Position numbers and translations under genes: made by a program | The notes under the pieces: model-generated | Database searches by the model: none | What the model saw: only the letters and a program-made list of their open reading frames with translations | What the model was told of the DNA's origin: nothing | Origin: Bacteroidia bacterium | Lineage (GTDB): Bacteria > Bacteroidota > Bacteroidia > AKYH767-A > OLB10 | Assembly (NCBI GenBank): GCA_025450095.1 | Contig: JANWID010000028.1 | Location: 1-5,369 of the forward strand | Reading direction: 5' to 3' | Length of the DNA stretch: 5,369 nt | In this document: positions 1 through 5,369 of the stretch, piece by piece | Numbering within the stretch: the first letter of the stretch is position 1 | Layout of the letters: every line of letters begins with the position of its first letter

Positions 1-438
1 GGAGTGGTATATAATGATCACGGAAAGATTGCCGGCACTTTCATTATGGATATGACCACTATTGCTGTCACTGACCTGGAAGGGGAAAAAAAAGGAAAGT
101 TGGAAGGTCACCTGAAATCGGAAGATTTCTTTTCGGTTCAGAAATTCCCTACCAGTACCTTTGAAATTACTTCCATGTCACCCAAGGTTGGCGCCGCGGT
201 CGATCAACCGAATTTTGATGTTTCCGGAAAGCTGACTATTAAAGGCATCACACATGAAGCAATTTTTCCGGCTATGATTAGATTCGATGGTCCGAAGCTG
301 AATGCTAAAGTGGAAATGAAAGTGGATCGCTCGAAGTATGATATCCGATATGGATCAAAAACTTTTTTCCCGGATATCGGGGATAAGGCGATTGCGGATG
401 AGTTTCTTTTGAAAATTGATATTGTAGCTTCGAAGTAA
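1..438 (+). CDS. YceI-family periplasmic protein, 5'-truncated by the window edge
   Basis: This is the C-terminal part (about 145 residues) of a YceI-like protein, a secreted lipocalin-like beta barrel. Characterised members bind isoprenoid-type lipids in the periplasm. The frame is open from base 1, and full-length members have roughly 170-200 residues, so the signal peptide and first strands lie upstream; the GTG at base 4 is not a credible start. Family marks in order are G-TFIMDM near the left end, the block GHLKSEDFFSVQKFPTSTFE (the hLks.dFF.v.kfPt.tF signature), VSGKLTIKGITHEAIFP, and a C-terminal block with VDRSKYDIRYGS, FFPDIGDKAIADEF and LLKIDIVA. It ends in TAA at 436-438, followed closely by a terminator, so it is probably the last gene of its transcript. 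The family call is firm. The ligand is not known, and nothing here ties it to the signalling genes downstream. Confidence 0.93.
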   Translation, partial: GVVYNDHGKIAGTFIMDMTTIAVTDLEGEKKGKLEGHLKSEDFFSVQKFPTSTFEITSMSPKVGAAVDQPNFDVSGKLTIKGITHEAIFPAMIRFDGPKLNAKVEMKVDRSKYDIRYGSKTFFPDIGDKAIADEFLLKIDIVASK

Positions 439-453
439 GTTCTTCCAATTTCC

Positions 454-506
454 GCCCGCGATTAAATTTCGTTTCTTTTATTATTTATAGTGCGGGCAGT
501 TTTTTT
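454..506 (+). terminator. Rho-independent terminator after the YceI gene
   Basis: GCCCGC at 454-459 pairs with GCGGGC at 492-497, and the right arm is followed by AG and seven T (500-506). The 32-base loop is long for a terminator, but TAAAT (463-467) can pair with ATTTA (483-487) to give a shorter inner helix. It begins 15 bases after the YceI stop codon. This separates the YceI transcript from the kinase operon. Confidence 0.72.
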
Positions 507-510
507 ATCC

Positions 511-620
511 CCGGGTGCGTCGCTGCGCGCCTTACCAAGATGTCACACCTCTGGGGTGAAGCGATCGGCTTTCCCCAGAACCGACGACTGCAGGCTGGCG
601 ACTGCCGACTGCCTGCTGGC
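511..620. repeat. GC-rich, hairpin-rich intergenic island (REP-like candidate)
   Basis: Of 110 bases 73 are G or C (66%), against clearly AT-richer DNA on both sides. Three hairpins follow one another. The first is 514-519 with 526-531 (six pairs, one G-U). The second and strongest is 550-556 with 573-579, continuing after a bulged T557 into 558-562 with 568-572, about twelve pairs around a 5-base loop. The third is 590-595 (GCAGGC) with 611-616 (GCCTGC). No open frame of interest crosses it and no T-tract follows any hairpin, so none looks like a terminator. The composition and clustered palindromes suggest a dispersed intergenic repeat or the remnant of a small mobile element; a structured RNA is the alternative. 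The structure is seen directly; its nature is inferred. Confidence 0.5.
585..619. repeat. Degenerate 7-base tandem repeat (CGACTGC)
   Basis: Five heptamers lie end to end: CGACTGC (585-591), AGGCTGG (592-598), CGACTGC (599-605), CGACTGC (606-612) and CTGCTGG (613-619). Three are identical and two are diverged but share CTG at the same offset. The repeat forms the right part of the GC-rich island and overlaps its third hairpin. It lies in non-coding DNA. Confidence 0.6.
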
Positions 621-626
621 TACATA

Positions 627-649
627 ATTTGCAGAATTGCGATGCAAAT
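627..649. promoter_or_regulatory. 7-bp inverted repeat, possible operator
   Basis: ATTTGCA (627-633) and TGCAAAT (643-649) are perfect inverted copies around a 9-base spacer, 16 bases apart from arm start to arm start, which suits a dimeric regulator binding one face of the helix. It lies between the GC-rich island and the 20-base direct repeats, about 130 bases before the kinase start. No known motif is recognised, and a repeat of this size can arise by chance. Confidence 0.25.
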
Positions 650-681
650 ACTTGAAGGTCAATGCTTAACTTAAAACTCCC

Positions 682-741
682 CATAAACTCAGAAAACCTG
701 CCATCCACTCAGAAAACCTGCAAACCACTCAGATTTTAGGT
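682..741 (+). promoter_or_regulatory. Three 20-base direct repeats; candidate LytTR regulator binding site
   Basis: Three units run end to end with exact 20-base period: 682-701, 702-721 and 722-741. The first two differ only at two positions (CATAA versus CATCC, then ACTCAGAAAACCTGC in both); the third keeps the core ACTCAG and then diverges. ACTCAG starts at 687, 707 and 727. LytTR regulators typically bind two direct repeats about two helical turns apart. The third unit holds ACCACTCA (724-731), which fits ACC[G/A]CT[C/T]A, the half-site recalled for E. coli BtsR/YehT, whose period is 21. Unit two has TCCACTCA (one mismatch) and unit one TAAACTCA (three). The site lies 38 bases before a kinase gene whose partner is a LytTR regulator, so autoregulation is the natural reading. 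The repeats are seen; the binding protein is inferred. Confidence 0.6.
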
Positions 742-769
742 GCCGGATAGCCTTTAACTACTACTTTTA
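734..769 (+). promoter_or_regulatory. Weak candidate promoter for the kinase-regulator operon
   Basis: TACTTTTA (762-769) differs from the Bacteroidota -7 element TAnnTTTG only in its last base. TTTTA at 734-738 is a poor match to the upstream TTTG element, at a slightly long spacing of 23 bases. If used, transcription would start close to 776 and give an almost leaderless message for the GTG at 779. The 20-base repeats would then lie immediately upstream, where an activator would make up for a weak -33 element. Confidence 0.22.
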
Positions 770-778
770 TTTCCTTTT

Positions 779-3700
779 GTGGGGAAACGAACTCAATTGA
801 TTCGAAAGCTTATCATAACAATTTTGATGTTGCCGGTATTTCAAAATACGTGGGCGCAACATAACACGACTTTGCGTACGGAATGGTACACCGAAGAGGA
901 TGGTCTTTCGTGCAATATTGTTTACGATTATGCACAGGATCATAACGGTTTCATCTGGATTGGTACTGCGTATGGACTGAACCGTTTCGACGGGAAAAAT
1001 TTTATCTCCTTCAAAAAAAATTATACCGATACCAATTCGTTGCTGAGCAATATTATTATTCGTGTTGCCATCGACAAAAAAAATCGTGTTTGGATCGGGT
1101 ATAAATCGGGTATCAGCTGTTATGACCAGGTAACACGACAGTTTACGCATTTTCGTTCCGATTCATTAAATCCGAAATCCATTGGCGAAGGATCAATTGA
1201 TGAGCTGATGATTGATGATCAGAATCGTGTCTGGATCGGAGTGGCATTGAAAGGACTTTACATGTATGATCCGGCAGAAAATGCATTCACTTATTTTGGT
1301 TCACTCCCTTTCGTTAGTAAGAAACGCTCCGTAGCGCGACAACGACATTACAACCGCTTGACGCAAATGTTGCCGGGGAAGGATGGAAAAATATACATTG
1401 GTGCCGGTGATGGTTTCTATTCATTTGATACCACATCTAAAAAATTTGAAGTTTTCCGCATAGGTCCCGCTGAAGAGGATGTTAATGCATGGAAAAAAGA
1501 TGATTTCAGTACGATATGCCAGTTGAATGATTCATCCTTTTACCTGGGAGGATGGGGAACCGGAGTGAATTATTATAATACACGTACAGGGAAATGGAAA
1601 ACATACCTGATCAATCCATCGCAGCCGGAACTTGGAACCACCAATATCATCAATGCCATTGAGCGTAAAAGTGATCATGAGATGTGGGTCAGCAGCAATG
1701 ATACATCCTTATGCATTTTTAATACCCGTGATGAACAGTTCCATTATTTTTCACAAAATGAACTTTCACATGCAAGGCTGAACGAAAAAGGCATTGGGGC
1801 ATTATTCACCGACGGTGCCGGGGATTTGTGGATGGGAAACATGTATGGCGTCAGGTTTCTGAATCAGGGTGAACCTGAATTCAAATATGTTCCACACATA
1901 GTTTCCAATAGTGAAAATAAGGATTATTATGGGATTACGTGGGTTTATGACGACAGTATAAGTGGCAGCACTTTCATTGCAACTTCATTTGCCGATGGAT
2001 TAAACGTAATCGACAAGGATGGAAGGATATCCCAACATAAGATTGAGACGATGCAGGGTGCAGAACGATTCCTGATTATTCTCAAGATCATTAACGATAG
2101 CCGGAATAACTTATGGGTGTTGAGTCGTGATTATATTTACCGGTTTGACCGTGCTTCAAACCGATTGGAGAAAATGCTGCAACCGGTTCCGGATAGTAGT
2201 TGCAAGGGTACCCCGTTTTTCTGGGATATACAGGAAGCCAAAGATGGAAAACTGTGGATCGCTACCTACCGACATGGGATATATGTTTTTGATCCGGTTT
2301 CAAATTCATTCAGCCAGCTGTTCAACCAGCCGGGAAATGATCAGTCATTAAATTCAAATACTATTACCGGACTGGGACTTGATCCGGATGGTAATTGCTG
2401 GATCGGGTACAAATTAAATGGTGTCAGCTGTTATAATCCGGTTACCGGAAAATTCAAACACTTTGTACACAACAGTGCTGATAAGAATTCACTGATTGAT
2501 GACCAGGTGTTGTCAATGCATGCTGATAAGAAAGGAAATATCTGGATCGGAACTTTCAGCGGAATGAGCATTGTCGAAACTTTGAAAAAGCCGCATGCGA
2601 TCAACAATTTTATTAAAGAACAGAAACTGCTGGGGTTGATGGTGGTTCATGTGGAATCGGATTATGATGGAAATATCTGGTATACCAATACAAAAGGCTT
2701 GTCGATGTACAACCCGGTAACCGGTGATTTAAAGAATTATAATTACACGAATGGTCTGCCATTTGCCTTCGACGCTATCATTCCGCAAAAGGGTCGCGAT
2801 GGTGAAATGATCCTGACAACGTTCGCCGGATATTATCGCTTCCGGCCCGAAACACTGGCACGCATCAACCGGCCTGGCGAAGTACTGATCACTTCCATTA
2901 CTTCCGGTCAGAATGATGTGTTTTTTGAAAATGAATTAAAAAACAATGGCAAGGTTCATCTCCGGGCATCCGACAACCTGTTCAATATTTCTTTCATCTC
3001 CATTAACTATAAATCATCTTCAGGGCTTACCTATTATTTCCGCCTTAAGGGATTGGATAAATCGTGGAAAATAATTACCGGTTCCGGATCAGCTACCTAT
3101 ACGCACCTGCAGGGAGGAAATTATGTATTTGAAGTAAAAGCGGTAAACAACATTGGCATGCAGAGTAGAATCACCCGGATACCAATTTATGTTGCAACTC
3201 CTTTTTATAAAACTGCATGGTTCACTATTTCTGTAGTCTTGCTGATAACGGCCTCCATATATGCATTATATCGCTTCCGGGTACGCAACATCGAAAAAAC
3301 GGAATCAATCAAAACACAATTGAACAAGCAGATCGCAGAAACGGAAATGCGTGCATTGCGTGCCCAGATGAATCCGCATTTTATTTTCAACTGCCTGAAC
3401 AGTATTAATCGCTACATTATAAAAAATGATCACAAAACCGCGTCACTTTATCTTACCAAGTTCGCCAAATTGATCCGTCTTATTTTAGATAATAGCGAGA
3501 CTCACGAGATATCGCTGGCGCAGGAACTTGAAGCACTAAAACTTTATGTTGATATAGAAGCGCTACGCTTCGATCACCGGTTCAGCTATGAAATAGAAGT
3601 TGACGAAGGCATGAACACCGATTCAATTATGGTGCCTCCCATGATCGTACAGCCATTTGTGGAGAATGCCATATGGCACGGATTACTCCATAAGGAAACT

Positions 3701-3976
3701 CCCGGAAAAATGTACCTTCGTTTCATGCTACAGGAAGATACTTTAATTTGTGAAGTAGAAGATAATGGCGTCGGGCGCGAGAAAGCAAAAGAAATGAAAA
3801 GTAAATCAGCAACAACAAGAAAATCACTTGGCTTGAAAATTACTGCCGACCGGTTGGCTATTCTAAATTCACGTTCTGAACGACAAGGCGGAATATCGTT
3901 TGAAGATCTTGTTGATACTGACCAATCACCTGTAGGTACCAGGGTCACAATAAGAATACCCGTTGATTCTGATTAA
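779..3976 (+). CDS. Periplasmic two-propeller (Reg_prop/Y_Y_Y) sensor histidine kinase, LytS/YehU type
   Basis: This is a 1065-residue membrane sensor kinase that phosphorylates a response regulator, almost certainly the LytTR protein encoded next. Residues 1-26 form a signal peptide (KR/RK, then LIITILMLPVF, probable cleavage TWA-Q). Fourteen Reg_prop blade motifs follow near residues 61, 106, 153, 207, 256, 303, 352, 400, 446, 493, 542, 590, 634 and 679. Their spacing is 44-54 residues, as in two seven-bladed propellers. A Y_Y_Y domain (about 734-806, with YYFRLKGLDKSW) leads to one membrane helix (812-831) and a short coiled coil (836-860). The kinase is His_kinase type: phospho-acceptor His867 in MNPHFIFN, N box with Asn963 (QPFVENAIWHG), G1 box DNGVG (995-999), G2-like SLGLKITADRL (1016-1026). 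The start is GTG: an in-frame stop at 755 leaves no earlier ATG/GTG, and it yields the complete signal peptide; TTG at 797 is the alternative. The periplasmic half resembles Bacteroides hybrid two-component sensors of glycans, but there is no fused receiver or AraC domain. The ligand is unknown. Confidence 0.95.
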   Translation: MGKRTQLIRKLIITILMLPVFQNTWAQHNTTLRTEWYTEEDGLSCNIVYDYAQDHNGFIWIGTAYGLNRFDGKNFISFKKNYTDTNSLLSNIIIRVAIDKKNRVWIGYKSGISCYDQVTRQFTHFRSDSLNPKSIGEGSIDELMIDDQNRVWIGVALKGLYMYDPAENAFTYFGSLPFVSKKRSVARQRHYNRLTQMLPGKDGKIYIGAGDGFYSFDTTSKKFEVFRIGPAEEDVNAWKKDDFSTICQLNDSSFYLGGWGTGVNYYNTRTGKWKTYLINPSQPELGTTNIINAIERKSDHEMWVSSNDTSLCIFNTRDEQFHYFSQNELSHARLNEKGIGALFTDGAGDLWMGNMYGVRFLNQGEPEFKYVPHIVSNSENKDYYGITWVYDDSISGSTFIATSFADGLNVIDKDGRISQHKIETMQGAERFLIILKIINDSRNNLWVLSRDYIYRFDRASNRLEKMLQPVPDSSCKGTPFFWDIQEAKDGKLWIATYRHGIYVFDPVSNSFSQLFNQPGNDQSLNSNTITGLGLDPDGNCWIGYKLNGVSCYNPVTGKFKHFVHNSADKNSLIDDQVLSMHADKKGNIWIGTFSGMSIVETLKKPHAINNFIKEQKLLGLMVVHVESDYDGNIWYTNTKGLSMYNPVTGDLKNYNYTNGLPFAFDAIIPQKGRDGEMILTTFAGYYRFRPETLARINRPGEVLITSITSGQNDVFFENELKNNGKVHLRASDNLFNISFISINYKSSSGLTYYFRLKGLDKSWKIITGSGSATYTHLQGGNYVFEVKAVNNIGMQSRITRIPIYVATPFYKTAWFTISVVLLITASIYALYRFRVRNIEKTESIKTQLNKQIAETEMRALRAQMNPHFIFNCLNSINRYIIKNDHKTASLYLTKFAKLIRLILDNSETHEISLAQELEALKLYVDIEALRFDHRFSYEIEVDEGMNTDSIMVPPMIVQPFVENAIWHGLLHKETPGKMYLRFMLQEDTLICEVEDNGVGREKAKEMKSKSATTRKSLGLKITADRLAILNSRSERQGGISFEDLVDTDQSPVGTRVTIRIPVDSD

Positions 3977-3994
3977 AATTAAAATTCATGTTAT

Positions 3995-4741
3995 ATGATA
4001 AAGGCTGTAATTGTTGATGATGAACAGAATTGTGTGGAGATGCTGGAATGGCTGATCAAAACCTATTGCCCGGTTGTAAGTGTAGTAGCTATGTGCACCA
4101 GTGGTGAAAAGGGTATTGAGGCAATTCTGAAACATCGTCCTGATGTGGTATTCCTGGATATCGAAATGCCGAAGATGAACGGTTTTGATATGCTGGAAAA
4201 ATTCGATAACCTGTTTTTTGACGTGGTTTTTACTACAGCCTACAACAAGTTTGCGATAAAAGCCTTCCGCTACAGCGCACTCAATTACCTGTTGAAGCCG
4301 GTTGATCCGGAAGATCTGCAGTCTACGATAAAAAAGCTGGAAGAAAGGAGAACCTCAGTTGGAAAAGATCAACTGAACCTGTTGCTTGAAAATATGAAGA
4401 ACCTTTCCAACCCGGTTCAGCGAATCGCACTCAGCACCGGTGACGGACTGATCTTCGTGAATACCTCCGAAATAATGTACTGCCAGGCCGAAAGTAATTA
4501 TACAAACGTGGTGATGGCTAATGGAAAGAAAGTGCTGATCGCAAAAACTCTGAAAGATATAGATGAAACCCTTTCGGGGAAAGATTTTTTCAGGGTTCAT
4601 AACAGTTACCTGGTCAATATTAACCAGATTAAAAAATTTGTCAGGGGCGATGGTGGGTATATTCTGATGAATGACGATACTCATATTACGATCGCCAGGT
4701 CGAAACGCGAAGAATTCTTCGATATGTTTTCAAAATTTTAA
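3995..4741 (+). CDS. LytTR-family response regulator
   Basis: This is a 248-residue cytoplasmic transcription regulator. Residues 1-118 form a receiver domain: acidic pocket Asp8/Asp9 (VIVDDE), phospho-acceptor Asp55 (VVFLDIEMPKMNGFDML), switch Thr81 (FTTA) and Lys101-Pro102 (LLKPVD). A linker of about 25 residues leads to a LytTR DNA-binding domain (about 143-245) with the family marks YCQAESNYT (162-170), FFRVHNSYLVNINQIKKF (198-215) and ITIARSKREEFF (231-242). All key residues are present and the length is normal for the LytR/AlgR class. It starts 18 bases after the kinase stop codon with no terminator between, so the two are co-transcribed partners. The leader is A/T-rich without a Shine-Dalgarno sequence; an ATG at 3988 is out of frame and stops after nine codons. 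The likely target is the direct-repeat block upstream of the kinase; other targets cannot be told from here. Confidence 0.96.
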   Translation: MIKAVIVDDEQNCVEMLEWLIKTYCPVVSVVAMCTSGEKGIEAILKHRPDVVFLDIEMPKMNGFDMLEKFDNLFFDVVFTTAYNKFAIKAFRYSALNYLLKPVDPEDLQSTIKKLEERRTSVGKDQLNLLLENMKNLSNPVQRIALSTGDGLIFVNTSEIMYCQAESNYTNVVMANGKKVLIAKTLKDIDETLSGKDFFRVHNSYLVNINQIKKFVRGDGGYILMNDDTHITIARSKREEFFDMFSKF

Positions 4742-4762
4742 AAGGTTTTCGGAATCCGGAAC

Positions 4763-4776
4763 TAATTTGTAATTTG
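4763..4776 (+). promoter_or_regulatory. Tandem TAATTTG heptamers in the regulator-globin gap; possible promoter element
   Basis: TAATTTG occurs twice without a gap (4763-4769 and 4770-4776) within the 94-base AT-rich space before the globin gene. Each copy is one base short of the Bacteroidota -7 element TAnnTTTG, and each contains the TTTG of the -33 element, but no good partner element was found at the expected distance. No clear terminator lies between the regulator and globin genes; the only small dyad is CGGA-A-TCCG at 4750-4758 with no T-tract. The globin may therefore be read from its own promoter or as the third gene of the operon. Confidence 0.22.
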
Positions 4777-4835
4777 CGTGCAGATAGAAATCATATAGCG
4801 TAAAAGTTTTATTTATTTATCACCGTTTCAAAATT

Positions 4836-5246
4836 ATGATTACCCCAAAACAAATCGAACTCGTACAACAAACCTGGGCAAAAATTACTCCCGTTTCCCA
4901 AAAAATGGGAGAGGAATTTTATGTGCAACTTTTTAAAAACCACCCGGAGCTGAGACCTATGTTCAAAACGGATCCAAAGGACCAGGCGATGAAACTCATG
5001 TTTATGCTTTCATACATGGTACACCGGCTCGACCAGATTCGTGACCTGCAGGAAGAGATTGTCAAGCTTGCAACACGGCATAAAGGATATGGTGCCGAAA
5101 TCAAGCATTATGCATTTATCGGCGAAACGCTTTTGTGGTCACTCGAACAAAACCTCGGTAAACAATGGAACAAAGAAACCGAGGAAGCCTGGACCGCCAC
5201 ATCTAAATTTATTTCCGATTTGATGATTGGAGTGCATAAGGCATAA
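4836..5246 (+). CDS. Single-domain globin of the flavohaemoglobin/Vitreoscilla-haemoglobin class
   Basis: This is a 136-residue haem protein, probably cytoplasmic, with no signal peptide and no reductase domain. Aligned by eye to Vitreoscilla haemoglobin (VHb, recalled from memory), it keeps Tyr29 (B10, EFYVQLF), Phe43 (CD1, RPMF), a probable Gln50 (E7), the proximal haem ligand His82 (F8, LATRHKGYG) and Tyr92 (G5, KHYAFIGETLL), with AW at 118-119 in register. The CD region is three residues shorter than in VHb. After that the two align without gaps, and the position of catalytic Glu137 of VHb and flavohaemoglobins carries His134, near the C-terminus. Relatives bind oxygen and, when coupled to a reductase, detoxify nitric oxide; which applies here is unknown. 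The ATG at 4836 is preceded by A-rich sequence and gives the normal family N-terminus (ITPKQIELVQQTW). It lies 94 bases after the response regulator on the same strand. Confidence 0.93.
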   Translation: MITPKQIELVQQTWAKITPVSQKMGEEFYVQLFKNHPELRPMFKTDPKDQAMKLMFMLSYMVHRLDQIRDLQEEIVKLATRHKGYGAEIKHYAFIGETLLWSLEQNLGKQWNKETEEAWTATSKFISDLMIGVHKA

Positions 5247-5369
5247 TATCATAAATCTTCAATTTTCCATTTCAAATACTTTTCAATAATTACGTTATCA
5301 TATTTATAAATCTATCGTGCATTATTAATTGCGGCGGTCATTGCGTTTCCCCTTATGCGATCCCTCGCC
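5247..5369. other. AT-rich tail after the globin gene, no supported gene
   Basis: Bases 5247-5325 are strongly AT-rich and hold no convincing terminator hairpin. From about 5330 the composition rises in GC, which may mark the edge of another gene. On the minus strand a frame open from the window edge runs 18 codons to a TAG at 5312-5314 and reads ARDRIRGNAMTAAINNAR, which could be the C-terminus of a convergent gene. On the plus strand an ATG at 5354 has only five codons. Neither can be assigned. Confidence 0.2.

Noticed and set aside
86..93. Run of eight A (also at 1013-1020 and 1076-1083) as programmed frameshift or phase-variation sites
   Set aside because: All three lie within intact frames encoding Lys/Asn codons, the frames continue normally, and no alternative frame of interest opens at any of them.
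550..579. Strong hairpin as a second transcription terminator
   Set aside because: It is not followed by a T-tract, and the YceI transcript already has a good terminator at 454-506.
682..741. Possible CRISPR array
   Set aside because: The units are 20 bases and abut one another with no spacers, and there are no cas genes; a regulator-binding direct repeat fits better.
767..1150. Minus-strand open frame of 127 codons overlapping the start of the kinase gene
   Set aside because: It lies opposite well-supported signal-peptide and propeller sequence, has no recognisable domain, and is explained as a shadow of the real gene.
3586..3948. Minus-strand open frame of 120 codons opposite the kinase ATPase domain
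   Set aside because: The plus strand carries the conserved N, G1 and G2 boxes here; the opposite frame has no family signature.
779..3976. A hybrid two-component system (HTCS) protein
   Set aside because: The chain ends after the kinase ATPase domain; there is no fused receiver or AraC-type helix-turn-helix, and the regulator is a separate gene.
4428..4433. Another ACTCAG core inside the regulator gene
   Set aside because: It is a single copy in coding sequence with no partner at 20-22 bases, so it is expected by chance.
4355..4684. Minus-strand open frame of 109 codons opposite the LytTR domain
   Set aside because: The plus-strand frame carries all LytTR motifs; the antisense product resembles nothing known.

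Overview
The window looks like chromosomal DNA of a member of the Bacteroidota, probably of the Chitinophagaceae/Sphingobacteriales kind. This is inferred from: moderate GC content; A-rich rather than Shine-Dalgarno leaders in front of all three complete genes; a periplasmic two-propeller + Y_Y_Y sensor, an architecture typical of that phylum; and a separate LytTR response regulator. No species can be named. All four supported genes lie on the plus strand.

Layout. (1) 1-438: the 3' part of a YceI-family gene whose start lies upstream of the window, followed by a hairpin-plus-T-tract terminator (454-506). (2) 439-778: a 340-base gap with no gene but much structure. It holds a GC-rich island (511-620, 73 of 110 bases G/C) with three successive hairpins and a degenerate 7-base tandem repeat, a 7-bp inverted repeat (627-649), and three direct repeats at an exact 20-base period (682-741) just before the next gene. 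(3) 779-3976: a 1065-residue sensor histidine kinase with a signal peptide, 14 propeller blades, a Y_Y_Y domain, one membrane helix and a LytS/YehU-type kinase. (4) 3995-4741: a LytTR response regulator 18 bases downstream, evidently its partner. (5) 4836-5246: a single-domain globin of the flavohaemoglobin/Vitreoscilla type. (6) 5247-5369: an AT-rich tail with no supported gene.

How they work together. The kinase and regulator form a classic two-gene two-component system: a periplasmic signal is read by the double propeller, relayed through Y_Y_Y and the membrane helix to a cytoplasmic kinase, and passed to Asp55 of the DNA-binding regulator. The 20-base direct repeats before the kinase gene contain ACCACTCA, which fits the half-site I recall for the E. 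coli LytTR regulator BtsR/YehT (ACC[G/A]CT[C/T]A, repeated about two helical turns apart). The simplest reading is that the regulator controls its own operon there. The globin may be co-transcribed or have its own promoter; no copy of the repeat was seen before it, so a functional link is only a suggestion.

Most worth a second look: the putative LytTR operator, the hairpin/heptamer island, and the globin, in which the position of the flavohaemoglobin catalytic Glu carries His.
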